NCBI GenBank assembly: GCA_002439165.1
Contig: DJTE01000021.1
Span: 1 to 64,000 of the forward strand
Reading direction: 5' to 3'
Length of the DNA: 64,000 bases
Source: Chryseobacterium indologenes
GTDB lineage: Bacteria > Bacteroidota > Bacteroidia > Flavobacteriales > Weeksellaceae
The first letter of the stretch is position 1. Each line of letters starts with the position of its first letter. The notes beneath the pieces are model-generated. The model did not search any database, was not told the origin of the DNA, and saw only the letters and a program-made list of their open reading frames with translations. Positions 32,504 to 41,609 of this stretch are shown here, one piece after another. The translations under genes and the position numbers were made by a program.

Positions 32504-33709
32504 ATGAGTATTTCCGGTAAAAAGATACTTATCGCTGTTTCCGGGGGAATTGCGGCTTACAAAATCCATTTCCTGATCAGGGACTTTATTAAAAAAGGAG
32601 CTGAAGTTCAGGTAATCATGACACCAGATGCGGAACATTTCGTTACCAGACTGAGTCTTTCCACCCTTTCCAGAAAACCTGTTTATTCCGACTTTTACGG
32701 GGATAACGGAACCTGGAACAGCCATGTGGAACTTGCGTTATGGGCAGAGGTAATGATTATAGCACCGTGTACAGCCAATACCCTCTCGAAAATGATCCAC
32801 GGAATGTGCGATAACCTGGTTATTGCAACCTATATGTCTGCCAAATGCCCGGTATTCATTGCCCCGGCGATGGATCTTGATATGTATGCACATCCTTCCA
32901 CCAAGAAAAATCTTGAAATGGCAGAAAGCTATGGCCACAGGATCATTCCGGCGGAAAGCGGAGAACTGGCCAGCGGACTGGTAGGGCAGGGGAGAATGGC
33001 AGAACCGGATACCATCTGCAATACCATCGGAAACTTCTTTGCTTCTTCAGAAAAAAACAGAACCCTTAAAGGCAAAACAGTGCTTATCACAGCAGGACCG
33101 ACCTATGAAGCCATTGATCCCGTAAGATTTATAGGAAACCACTCTTCAGGGAAAATGGGCTTTTCTTTAGCCGAAGAAGCTGCAAAACGCGGAGCAAAGG
33201 TCATTCTGATCTCCGGACCGAGTTCACAGGTTACTCACCATGCAGCTATTGAACTGCATAAAGTGACTTCCGCAAAAGAAATGCTGGCCAAAGTTTTTGA
33301 ATTTTATGAAGGCGTGGATATAGGCATTGCCAGCGCTGCCGTTGCAGATTATGCCCCAAAAGAGGTTGCCAGAGAAAAAATCAAGAAGAATGATGAAAAC
33401 CTTACGATTGAACTGATTAAGAATCCCGATATTCTTAAAACAATGGGCGAGAAAAAGACCCATCAGTTTTTAGTAGGCTTTGCCCTGGAAACCCAGAATG
33501 AAGAAGAAAATGCCAAAGGAAAACTGGAAAAGAAAAATCTTGATATGATCGTCCTGAATTCCCTACGCGATGAAGGAGCAGGCTTTAAAAACGATACCAA
33601 TAAAATTAAAATATTTACCAGAACGGAGAAAAAGGAATTTAACCTTAAATCAAAAGATGAAGTAGCCGGAGATATTCTGGATTTTGTTGAGGCTCAACTT
33701 TTAAAATAA
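32504..33709 (+). CDS. coaBC: Bifunctional phosphopantothenoylcysteine decarboxylase / phosphopantothenate-cysteine ligase
   Basis: A 401-residue coenzyme A enzyme. The N-terminal flavoprotein half (CoaC) has 'ISGKKILIAVSGGIAAYK', the catalytic His74 ('WNSHVELALWA') and 'PAMDLDMY' in place of the usual PAMNxxMW. The C-terminal CoaB half has 'ITAGPTYEAIDPVRFIGN' and the lysine motif 'KKNDENLTIELIKNPDIL'. In the substrate flap the family's Cys (E. coli Dfp Cys158, in an ACG context) is replaced: the sequence reads 'GELASGLVGQGRM' with Ser157. Related Bacteroidota enzymes also seem to have Ser (memory). It is followed by porD after 38 nt. Confidence 0.92.
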   Translation: MSISGKKILIAVSGGIAAYKIHFLIRDFIKKGAEVQVIMTPDAEHFVTRLSLSTLSRKPVYSDFYGDNGTWNSHVELALWAEVMIIAPCTANTLSKMIHGMCDNLVIATYMSAKCPVFIAPAMDLDMYAHPSTKKNLEMAESYGHRIIPAESGELASGLVGQGRMAEPDTICNTIGNFFASSEKNRTLKGKTVLITAGPTYEAIDPVRFIGNHSSGKMGFSLAEEAAKRGAKVILISGPSSQVTHHAAIELHKVTSAKEMLAKVFEFYEGVDIGIASAAVADYAPKEVAREKIKKNDENLTIELIKNPDILKTMGEKKTHQFLVGFALETQNEEENAKGKLEKKNLDMIVLNSLRDEGAGFKNDTNKIKIFTRTEKKEFNLKSKDEVAGDILDFVEAQLLK

Positions 33710-33747
33710 TTTTAATAAATTTCCGTTCTCAATTATTAGTAAGAATA

Positions 33748-34653
33748 ATGAAAAAAATCATAAGCCTATTTTTCCTGCTTTTTATATATCAACTGAGTTT
33801 TTCCCAGGAACTGCTTGCTACCGTGCAGGTCAACTCCCAGCAGCTGGGAGGAAGTAACCAGCAGGCCTATAAAGCTCTGGAGAAAAGTCTCAGGGATTTT
33901 ATAAACAATACAAGCTGGACCGGTAAAAAGCTTCAGAATTTTGAAAAGGTAAAGTGCAACTTTGCTATCGTTGTTGCCGAGAAAGACGGAAACAGATATA
34001 AAGGAAGCATTGTGATCCAGGCGGTTCGTCCGGTTTACAATACCTCATACGAATCTCCTCTGGTTAATCTTCAGGATCAGAGATTTGCTTTTGAATATGT
34101 TGAAAATGAAAACCTTGTTTTTAATGAAAGACAGTTTTCCGGTAAGAACCTGATCGATGTGGTGAGCTTTTACGTGTATCTGATCTTAGGGTATGATGCA
34201 GACAGCTTCCAGTCTATGGGAGGGTCGCCGTGGTTTTCAAAAGCACAGCAGATCGCTCAGAATTCCCAGAACAGAAACTATGAAGGCTGGAATACCATCA
34301 ATGAGCCGAGGAGCCGTACCATTCTGATCAATGAAATTATCAACCCGAACTGGAGCCAGCTGCGTTCCACAATATACAGCTATCACCGTGCGGGGCTGGA
34401 TAACCTGTTCAACCAGGATCAGACCACTGCAAAAAAAGTGATCTTTGATGCACTTATGCAGCTGAAAATGTATGAAAACTCTTTCCAGCAGGCTTATTTC
34501 TTCAACCTGTTTATAGACAACAAAAGTGATGAGATCTTTAATGTTTTCAATTCCGGAAACAACGGAGGAATTGTGATGAATGACCTTAAACAGCTGATGA
34601 TGATTCTTTCTCCGAAATACTCAGAGAACAAATGGAGCAAATGGAAGAATTAA
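33748..34653 (+). CDS. porD: PorD / DUF4835 family, type IX secretion-associated exported protein
   Basis: A 301-residue protein with a signal peptide (…FIYQLSFSQ) and the DUF4835 features 'LLATVQVNSQQLGG', 'VVAEKDGNRYKGSIVIQAVRP' and 'LIDVVSFYVYLILGYDADSF', ending 'LMMILSPKYSENKW'. The family is annotated as T9SS protein PorD in some schemes. Its molecular role in gliding or T9SS secretion is uncertain. Four proteins elsewhere in this window or their domains use T9SS sorting signals, so the system is active in this organism. It sits between coaBC and a SUKH gene that begins right at its stop codon. Confidence 0.82.
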   Translation: MKKIISLFFLLFIYQLSFSQELLATVQVNSQQLGGSNQQAYKALEKSLRDFINNTSWTGKKLQNFEKVKCNFAIVVAEKDGNRYKGSIVIQAVRPVYNTSYESPLVNLQDQRFAFEYVENENLVFNERQFSGKNLIDVVSFYVYLILGYDADSFQSMGGSPWFSKAQQIAQNSQNRNYEGWNTINEPRSRTILINEIINPNWSQLRSTIYSYHRAGLDNLFNQDQTTAKKVIFDALMQLKMYENSFQQAYFFNLFIDNKSDEIFNVFNSGNNGGIVMNDLKQLMMILSPKYSENKWSKWKN

Positions 34654-35175
34654 ATGATGATGAAAGAAACAATTGAGGAAATTGTTGACAGAACCCTCAG
34701 TTTTTGGATTGAAAATGAAATCAACCAGCTGCCCTGTGATATAGAAGAAGAAATGCTGGCTCCGGATCAGCCGGATGAAGAATGGAAATTCTGGCTTCCG
34801 GTGAAAAGTACAGTCACCGATGCCGAACTTCAGGAACTGGAAGAGGAGACGGGATTTGTTTTTCCTGAAGACTTTAAGACATTCCTGAAACATAAACATT
34901 TTTATGAGCTGCAGATCTCAGAGGTCTCCTTTTGTCCACATCCGGTTAACACATGGCGGGCATCTCTCCGGGAAATGATGTTTGATACCTATCCGGGAGA
35001 ATTTTTTTTGGATAAAGGCTATGTTCCGTTTGCCTTTTACAGCGACTGGGGAATGCTTTGCTTTGATACCCATAACCATAATGCCGTCGTACGCTGGGAT
35101 CATGAAGATACCGGAACTTTCGAATACCAATACAGAGATTTCTGCGAAATGCTCACTGATATTTCAAAAGACTAA
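34654..35175 (+). CDS. SMI1/KNR4 (SUKH) family protein
   Basis: A 173-residue protein with the SUKH pattern 'VTDAELQELEEETGFVFPED' followed by 'FKTFLKHKH', then Trp-rich strands and an acidic C-terminus ('VVRWDHEDTGTFEYQYRDFCEML'). SUKH proteins often act as immunity factors against nuclease toxins, but many are housekeeping. Its ATG follows the porD stop with no gap, and recN lies 96 nt on, so it looks like a stable member of this conserved block, not a recent toxin-immunity gain. No toxin gene is adjacent. Confidence 0.8.
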   Translation: MMMKETIEEIVDRTLSFWIENEINQLPCDIEEEMLAPDQPDEEWKFWLPVKSTVTDAELQELEEETGFVFPEDFKTFLKHKHFYELQISEVSFCPHPVNTWRASLREMMFDTYPGEFFLDKGYVPFAFYSDWGMLCFDTHNHNAVVRWDHEDTGTFEYQYRDFCEMLTDISKD

Positions 35176-35271
35176 GCTTTTATATTTATTCAGAAGCTGC
35201 CGTTTCTGCTTTCACTAAAAAAACTTATTTTTACATTCCATATTAATATCTGATAAAACCGAGGATTATCC

Positions 35272-36921
35272 ATGCTTTCAAGAATTTACATTAAAAATTT
35301 TGCCCTGATCGATACCCTTGATGTATCTTTGAATAACGGTCTCCAGGTCATTACCGGAGAAACCGGAGCAGGAAAATCTATTATTTTAGGAGCGCTCAGG
35401 CTTATTCTCGGCGAAAGGGCGGATGTGAAGTCCATTTCCAGTGCAGAAGAAAAAAGTGTTGTGGAAACCGAATTTGCATTAAATAACCGGTTCAAAAAAT
35501 TCTTTATAGAAAATGACCTGGATTATGAACATCAGACCATTATCAGAAGAGAAATCCTTCCTTCCGGAAAATCGAGAGCATTCATCAATGATGTTCCGGT
35601 TACCCTTGATGTACTCAGAGAACTTTCTTCACAGCTGATCGATATTCATTCCCAGTTTGAAACCTCTAATTTATTTACTCCGGAATACCAGTTTAAAATC
35701 ATCGACGGGCTTTCTGAAAATAAAAAATTAATTGAAGACTATCAGAATGAATTCTCAGACTTCCAGAGCCTGAAAACCCAGCTGAAAAAACTCCAGACCC
35801 AGCTTCTGGAAAACAGGAAAGAAAGCGATTACAAAATGTTTCTTCTGAATGAACTGGAAGAACTGAAGCTGGATGACGTAGATTACGAGGATATGCAGAA
35901 CCAGCTTTCCATTCAGGAAAATGCAGGAATGATCTCCGAAAACCTCAGTCAGATCCTTTCCCGGTTTCATCAGGAAGAAGTGGGCATTCTTTCTTTCTTT
36001 AACGAGGCTAAAAACAAACTGTCGAGAATCGCAGAAGTTTCAGGAACTTTTGCAGAGCTGAATGAAAGGCTTGAAACCTCTTTTGTAGAGCTGAAAGATA
36101 TTATCTCCGAACTGGAACATGAAGCCGAAAGAATAGAGATCAATCCTGAAAACCTGGCTGTTCTCACTGAACTTAACAATAAAATCAATGCACTGCTGCT
36201 TAAACATAATGTTTCTGACCTTAATGAGCTGATTGAACTTAGAGACCAGCTGGCAGGAGAGCAGAAAGGTGCTTCAGAACTGGAAGCTGCTATTGAAGAA
36301 ATTGAAGAAAACATTGTCAGAAAAGAAAAAATACTTCAGTCACTGGCTGAAAAACTTTCCAAAAACAGGAAAAAGTCCGTTCCTGTCTTTATTACAAAAG
36401 CAGAAGGCCTCCTTAAAAAATTAGGACTTGAAAAAGCCAGAGTAGATATTGAGCTGAAAGATGTTCAGGAGTTTAATCTATTCGGAAAAGAAAGTATCCA
36501 GCTTCTGTTCCAGGCCAATTCCGGATTCCCTTTAAAACCGATTCAGACCGCTATTTCCGGGGGGGAAAGGTCAAGGGTAATGCTGGCTGTAAAAAAAATT
36601 ATTGCGGAAAGCGACGAACTTCCTACCCTGATCCTGGATGAAATTGATACCGGAGTTTCCGGAAAAGTAGCCGAAGAAATCGGAAATCTGATGCGCGATA
36701 TGTCGGAAGATATGCAGCTGATCGTGATTTCCCACCTTGCACAGGTTGCCGCCAAAGGAAACAACAACTATAAAGTCCTGAAACAGGACATTGCAGGGAA
36801 GACCCAATCCACTATTGTCCCTTTAAGCGAAGAAGAAAAACTGAACGAAATTGCCCAGCTGCTTTCCGGAAGCAAAATTACCGAAGCTGCACTGGCGCAG
36901 GCAAAAGAATTGATAGGCTGA
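35272..36921 (+). CDS. recN: DNA repair protein RecN
   Basis: A 549-residue SMC-like ATPase in double-strand break repair. Walker A is GETGAGKS (29-36); two long coiled-coil arms (about 155-200 and 290-370) flank the middle; the signature 'ISGGERSRVMLAVKK' and Walker B 'LPTLILDEIDTGVSG' lie in the C-terminal third. Length fits the family. It is preceded by the porD-SUKH block and followed 54 nt later by a DUF5687 gene. Confidence 0.95.
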   Translation: MLSRIYIKNFALIDTLDVSLNNGLQVITGETGAGKSIILGALRLILGERADVKSISSAEEKSVVETEFALNNRFKKFFIENDLDYEHQTIIRREILPSGKSRAFINDVPVTLDVLRELSSQLIDIHSQFETSNLFTPEYQFKIIDGLSENKKLIEDYQNEFSDFQSLKTQLKKLQTQLLENRKESDYKMFLLNELEELKLDDVDYEDMQNQLSIQENAGMISENLSQILSRFHQEEVGILSFFNEAKNKLSRIAEVSGTFAELNERLETSFVELKDIISELEHEAERIEINPENLAVLTELNNKINALLLKHNVSDLNELIELRDQLAGEQKGASELEAAIEEIEENIVRKEKILQSLAEKLSKNRKKSVPVFITKAEGLLKKLGLEKARVDIELKDVQEFNLFGKESIQLLFQANSGFPLKPIQTAISGGERSRVMLAVKKIIAESDELPTLILDEIDTGVSGKVAEEIGNLMRDMSEDMQLIVISHLAQVAAKGNNNYKVLKQDIAGKTQSTIVPLSEEEKLNEIAQLLSGSKITEAALAQAKELIG

Positions 36922-36975
36922 AAAAAACTGTAACATATCTTACATTATATTTACTAATATGTAAAAAACTAAGAT

Positions 36976-38442
36976 ATGTTTCTAAAATTCCTAAGGCTTG
37001 AAATCAAAAGCTTTTTCCGTGGCTCTTCCGTAGGAGTGAATCTTGCGATGAAGATCCTGCGGTTTATCGGGATCGGCTATTTTATGTTCTGCCTGGCAGG
37101 CGGTGCATTCATCGCTTTCTTTTATATACAGGAAGAAATACATCAGGATCCTTTTAAGGTCGTTTCCCGGTTTTTAATCGTGGCATGGGCAGTAGATCTG
37201 ATCATGAAGTATATCTGGCAGGAAATGCCTACCCAGAACATCAAACCGTTCCTTACCCTGAATATTCCGAAGAATACCCTGGTCAACTATATGCTGGTAA
37301 AGACCTTTCTTTCCGCATTCAGCTGGCTGAACTCCCTGTTTTTTGTAACATTCTGCGGAATTGCATTGTTCAACGGATATAGCTTCGCCGGTATTTTAAC
37401 CTGGCTGCTCGGAATTTCACTGCTGTTCTATTTAAACAACTTTATCAATATCCTTTTTAATGACAAAGAAACAGTTGCCGTTGTTATAGGATGTGTTTTC
37501 GTAACAGTGGCGGGACTGGCTTACTACGATATCGTTCCGGTGCTTTCCTGGTCTGAAAAGCTCTTTTATAGCCTGTATGAGAAACCTTATTTTGTGGCCG
37601 TTCCGGTTATCCTGTTTTTGGGATTATGGAGAGTCGTTTTCAGCTATATACGTAAAGTATTTTACCTGGATCAGGGGCTTGAAGCTAAAAAAGAAGTCGG
37701 AAGAACAGAGAATATCGCTTTCCTGAACAAATATGGCTTGATCGGAACTTTCATCAACAACGATGTTAAAATGCTGAAGAGAAATAAGGTAACCAAAGGT
37801 ATTCTTCTGGGCAGTTTTCTTTTCCTTTTCTATGGAATGCTCATGTTTTCGTCTCCATTATACAAAACCCCTGCGATGATGATGTTTATGGGACTGTTTG
37901 TAACGGGAGGATTCCAGTTTCTTTTCGGACAGCGTGTTCCGGCTTTCGACAGCTCTTATTACCCGCTGATGATGACACTGAACGTTCCTTACAAAGAATA
38001 TTTAAAAGCAAAATGGTGGCTGATGAATATGGTAACGGCAGCATCCGTAATTCTGGCGCTGGCTTATGTATATTTCGGCTGGGAAATTTATATCACTTTT
38101 TTAGCAGCAGGAATTTACAATATCGGGGTTAATTCCCAGTTTACCCTCTGGTCGGGAGCGTTCAATAAAACCCAGATCGATCTTAACTCAAAAGAAAAAA
38201 GATTCGGACAGAAAAACAGCTTCAATATCAAAGCTTTACTGCTTCTGATTCCTAAAATGCTTCTTCCTATGGCCGTTTTTGCCGTGTCGAAATATATTTT
38301 CGGAATTACAGGAGGAGTCATAAGCATCGCGCTTCTGGGGCTGGTTGGTTTCCTGATCAGAGAAAAGATCTTCGATATTATCGTAAAGCAGTATAAAAGA
38401 GAGAAATACAGTACAATAGACGCATTCAAAAATAAAGGTTAA
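36976..38442 (+). CDS. DUF5687 membrane protein, probable ABC transporter permease
   Basis: A 488-residue integral membrane protein with about ten to twelve predicted spans, and a soluble N-terminal 'FLRLEIKSFFRGSSVG' amphipathic helix. The family (DUF5687) resembles the membrane subunits of ABC-2 type exporters. Four nucleotides downstream is an ATP-binding subunit, so the two probably form one exporter. Substrate unknown. Confidence 0.82.
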   Translation: MFLKFLRLEIKSFFRGSSVGVNLAMKILRFIGIGYFMFCLAGGAFIAFFYIQEEIHQDPFKVVSRFLIVAWAVDLIMKYIWQEMPTQNIKPFLTLNIPKNTLVNYMLVKTFLSAFSWLNSLFFVTFCGIALFNGYSFAGILTWLLGISLLFYLNNFINILFNDKETVAVVIGCVFVTVAGLAYYDIVPVLSWSEKLFYSLYEKPYFVAVPVILFLGLWRVVFSYIRKVFYLDQGLEAKKEVGRTENIAFLNKYGLIGTFINNDVKMLKRNKVTKGILLGSFLFLFYGMLMFSSPLYKTPAMMMFMGLFVTGGFQFLFGQRVPAFDSSYYPLMMTLNVPYKEYLKAKWWLMNMVTAASVILALAYVYFGWEIYITFLAAGIYNIGVNSQFTLWSGAFNKTQIDLNSKEKRFGQKNSFNIKALLLLIPKMLLPMAVFAVSKYIFGITGGVISIALLGLVGFLIREKIFDIIVKQYKREKYSTIDAFKNKG

Positions 38443-38446
38443 TACA

Positions 38447-39178
38447 ATGATTACTATAAATAATTTATCCAAAACATACGGAACAGCTACTGTTCTTAAC
38501 ATAGAGAACCTGGAAATTCCTGACGGCGAAACTTTCGGACTTGTAGGAAACAACGGTGCCGGAAAAACCACCCTTTTCAGCCTTATGCTTGACCTGATTC
38601 AGGCATCAACGGGATCTGTAAGCATCAACGGGATCAAAGTGAATGAATCCGAAGCATGGAAAAGCAAAGTTTCCGCATTTGTAGATGATACTTTTCTGAT
38701 CGGATACCTTACTCCGGAAGAATATTTTTACTTTATCGGGGAGCTGAGAGGACAGAACAAGGCTACGGTAGATGAATTTCTGAAGCAGTTTCATGATCTT
38801 TTCAATGGAGAAATCTTAAATTCAGGAAAATATGTTCGTGACCTGTCCAAAGGAAACCAGAAAAAAGTGGGAATTGTAGGCGCTATTATCGGAAACCCTG
38901 AAATCATCATTCTGGATGAACCGTTTGCCAACCTGGATCCGTCTACACAGATCAAACTTAAGAACCTGATCAAGGAACTTTCCAAGCAGGATGGGGTTAC
39001 TTTCCTGATCTCCAGCCACGACCTTTCCCATACCACAGAAGTATGCAACAGAATTGTGGTGGTGAATAAAGGACAGCTTGTAAAAGACATCAGAACCAAC
39101 CCGGAAACCCTGAAAGATCTGGAACAGTACTTTGCAGACCAGGTATCTTCTCCTGCAACAACTCAGGAACCTGTTTAA
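38447..39178 (+). CDS. ABC transporter ATP-binding protein
   Basis: A 243-residue ATPase: Walker A GNNGAGKTT (near 34-42), ABC signature 'LSKGNQKKVGIVGAII' (LSxGN variant), Walker B 'IIILDEPFANLDP' and the switch His in 'ISSHDLSH'. The type matches ABC-2 exporter ATPases. It follows the DUF5687 permease at 4 nt. A Bacteroidota-like 'LDPSTQIKLKNLIKEL' D-loop is present. No accessory lipoprotein or periplasmic subunit is encoded next to it. Confidence 0.93.
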   Translation: MITINNLSKTYGTATVLNIENLEIPDGETFGLVGNNGAGKTTLFSLMLDLIQASTGSVSINGIKVNESEAWKSKVSAFVDDTFLIGYLTPEEYFYFIGELRGQNKATVDEFLKQFHDLFNGEILNSGKYVRDLSKGNQKKVGIVGAIIGNPEIIILDEPFANLDPSTQIKLKNLIKELSKQDGVTFLISSHDLSHTTEVCNRIVVVNKGQLVKDIRTNPETLKDLEQYFADQVSSPATTQEPV

Positions 39179-39364
39179 ATTGTATTCACCAGGTTTTTAA
39201 AATCTGCGTACTCTGCCTGATCTGCGGGAATTTATTTTAACCACAACAGACACACAAGATTTAATACTGCGGCCATTTTAAGTTAATACTTTATGCACAG
39301 AAGGGTACTTAAGTTTTGATAATTTTCTTAAATTTAAGATACACTTAAAAAAATAAAGAAAGAC

Positions 39365-40300
39365 ATGGGAATAGAATCACAAAACGTTACGGATTATCCT
39401 AACAGCAATACCATTTTTATGGTCTGGAAACTTCACGACGGCCCACAGCTGAAAGGTGTTTTTCAGCGGCTCTGTGCATTGGTTCTTAATCTCAATAACT
39501 CCGCGTTCAACAGGTTTCCGGACAGCAGGGTAAGCTGTGTGATGGGAATAGGTGCGGAAGCATGGAAAATGCTGGGACTTCCTACGCCGCTCCCTAAAGA
39601 GCTGGTTGTTTTCGAAGAAATAAAAGGGATAAAACATACGGCGGTTTCCACGCAGGGAGATCTTCATTTTCATCTGAGAGCAGACAATAAAAGCCTGATC
39701 TTTGATATGGCCATTGAGATTTCAGCTCTTCTGGGTTCCGTTGCGGAAAGCATTCTGGAAATTCATGGATTTAAATATTGGGATGCCCGTTCAATCCTGG
39801 GATTTGTAGATGGAACGGAAAATCCGCATGGTGACGACAGGGACTTTTTTGCCAAAGTAGGGGATGAAGACCTTCAGTATAAGGGTGGTAGCTATCTTTT
39901 CGTTCAGAAATATGTTCACAATATGAATGCCTGGAAAAGCCTTTCCACGGAAGATCAGGAAAAAGTGATCGGAAGGTCCAAAGAAAACGATATTGAAATG
40001 TCTGATGACGTGAAGCCTTCCAACTCACATATTGCTCTGGCCAATATTGAAGGGGAAAACGGAGAGGAACTGAAGATTGTGAGAGATAATATGCCGTTCG
40101 GAAGTCCTTCTTCCAACGAATTCGGAACCTATTTTATTTCCTATGCCAGTACATTCAGCACCACGAAAAGAATGCTGACCAATATGTTTATCGGCGATCC
40201 TCCGGGCAATTATGACAGGATACTGGATTTCAGTACAGCTGTTACAGGAACACTTTTCTTTGTGCCTACCAGAAATATGCTGGATGATTTCTCAGGATAA
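39365..40300 (+). CDS. Dyp-type heme peroxidase
   Basis: A 311-residue cytosolic Dyp peroxidase. It contains the distal-side motif 'GFVDGTENPHGDDR' (GxxDG), the proximal heme-ligand His in 'SNSHIALANIEGE' and an Arg in 'TTKRMLTNMF', all as expected. These enzymes reduce hydrogen peroxide with dyes, lignin-like or unknown substrates, and some load into encapsulins. There is no encapsulin gene next to it and no C-terminal encapsulin tag that I can recognise. No signal peptide. It has its own terminator (40308-40336). Confidence 0.93.
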   Translation: MGIESQNVTDYPNSNTIFMVWKLHDGPQLKGVFQRLCALVLNLNNSAFNRFPDSRVSCVMGIGAEAWKMLGLPTPLPKELVVFEEIKGIKHTAVSTQGDLHFHLRADNKSLIFDMAIEISALLGSVAESILEIHGFKYWDARSILGFVDGTENPHGDDRDFFAKVGDEDLQYKGGSYLFVQKYVHNMNAWKSLSTEDQEKVIGRSKENDIEMSDDVKPSNSHIALANIEGENGEELKIVRDNMPFGSPSSNEFGTYFISYASTFSTTKRMLTNMFIGDPPGNYDRILDFSTAVTGTLFFVPTRNMLDDFSG

Positions 40301-40307
40301 TTACCAT

Positions 40308-40336
40308 ACAGACAGAAGCTGATTCTGTCTTTTTTA
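40308..40336 (+). terminator. Terminator of the Dyp peroxidase gene
   Basis: AGACAGA and TCTGTCT stem around AGCTGAT, followed by six T. Confidence 0.75.
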
Positions 40337-40424
40337 TTGCCTTTTATCCTTTTTTTGAAAAAAAATATTTTTTTGTGTAACCTTTATCAACTTTTGTTGT
40401 CTTTATAGTAGAAACAGATTAATC

Positions 40425-40991
40425 ATGAAGCTTTTGTTCGGAAATAAAAAAGAGGATTTGCTAAACCGCCTGAAAAAACAGGAACCGGCTGCTCAAAAAG
40501 TTTTTTATGAGCAGAACGTTAAAAAATTCCTGAGTACGGCCAAAAGCTATATCAGTGATCTGTATCAGGCAGAAGACTGTGTGATCAAGGCTTTCTGTAA
40601 GATCTTTAAACATATTGAAACATTCCGGGGAGATGGAAACCTTGAAGGCTGGGCGAGAAGAATTGTAGTGAACGAATGCCTCAACTTTATCAAAAGCCAC
40701 AAAACGGTTTTTTATATTGATGATGTAAATCCTGCTGTAATGATTGAAACCTATGACGAACAGCCGGTATTCGACTTCAATGCCCAGGATCTTCTGGATC
40801 AGCTTCCGGATGCTTACAGGATGGTTTTCAACTTATATGTTCTGGAGGGCTTTTCGCATCAGGAAATTTCCGAAACACTGAAGATTTCTGTTTCCGTCAG
40901 CAAAACACAGCTGTTTCGCGCTAAGGAGAAGCTAAGAGTACTTTATCTTCAACAACAAAAAACAATGAAAAATGAACACACTCAGAGATAA
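40425..40991 (+). CDS. ECF RNA polymerase sigma factor
   Basis: A 188-residue sigma-70 family protein: region 2 ('SYISDLYQAEDCVIKAFCKI', 'GNLEGWARRIVVNECL') and region 4 ('PDAYRMVFNLYVLEGFSHQE', 'SVSVSKTQLFRAKEKLR'). It is the first gene of a three-gene operon and overlaps the anti-sigma gene by 20 nt. ECF sigmas of this type respond to envelope conditions through a membrane anti-sigma. RseP (5442-6923) could help in the release step, which is only an inference. Confidence 0.92.
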   Translation: MKLLFGNKKEDLLNRLKKQEPAAQKVFYEQNVKKFLSTAKSYISDLYQAEDCVIKAFCKIFKHIETFRGDGNLEGWARRIVVNECLNFIKSHKTVFYIDDVNPAVMIETYDEQPVFDFNAQDLLDQLPDAYRMVFNLYVLEGFSHQEISETLKISVSVSKTQLFRAKEKLRVLYLQQQKTMKNEHTQR

Positions 40992-41580
40992 TTTAGACCA
41001 ACGCATCAAAAAACAGATTGAGGAAAGAGAGATTACTCCTTCAAGAGATCTCTGGGCTGAAATTGAAATGCAGACGACAGCAGCCCCTTCAAAGTTTAAG
41101 ATGAACCGTATCCTTGTAGCAGCGTGTATACTTCTTGCCTTCGGTTTGGGATTTGTTCTCTTCTTTAATACAGAAAAAGGGAATGTTGAAAATAATATGA
41201 CGGTGGTAAAGCCCGAAAAAATTCAGGCACCCGCAGACCTGAATAAGAAAACAGAGCCTGCTCTTGCAGACCAAAAACAGGATATTATTCAGGAAAACAG
41301 CAGACCGGTTGAGACGATCAGAGAAATTCCTGCTCCAAAAGCACTGGCTGAAGAGGTAAACAAGCCTTCGGTAAAAGAAAAAGCTCCTCTGATAGCCCCT
41401 TCTATTCCTCAGATTCCGGTAGAAAGAATTATGGCAAAGGCCGAAGACTCTGCAAAAATTCCGGGCAAAAAGAAAAGATATGTAGACCCGGCAACACTGC
41501 TCTTTTCCGTAGAGCACAAAGATATTATTCAGAAAACCAAGGAAAGCAACGTTGCTTCCATAGATCTGAACGGAAAATAA
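40972..41580 (+). CDS. Probable anti-sigma factor, single membrane span
   Basis: A 202-residue protein with a short cytosolic N-terminus ('RDLWAEIEMQ' near 27-36), one membrane segment (about 46-65) and a periplasmic region rich in Lys, Glu and Pro. Overlap with the ECF sigma gene and the single-span layout support an anti-sigma role. The N-terminal zinc-finger (ZAS) cysteine pattern is absent, so it is not a classic ZAS anti-sigma. It is co-translated with the sigma and followed 29 nt later by a barrel protein. Confidence 0.72.
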   Translation: MNTLRDNLDQRIKKQIEEREITPSRDLWAEIEMQTTAAPSKFKMNRILVAACILLAFGLGFVLFFNTEKGNVENNMTVVKPEKIQAPADLNKKTEPALADQKQDIIQENSRPVETIREIPAPKALAEEVNKPSVKEKAPLIAPSIPQIPVERIMAKAEDSAKIPGKKKRYVDPATLLFSVEHKDIIQKTKESNVASIDLNGK

Positions 41581-41609
41581 CCTTTTTTTAACGATAAAAA
41601 ATTAATAAT

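Noticed and set aside
34654..35175. SUKH gene as immunity of a toxin system
   Set aside because: No toxin gene is nearby, and it sits in a conserved housekeeping order (porD-recN).
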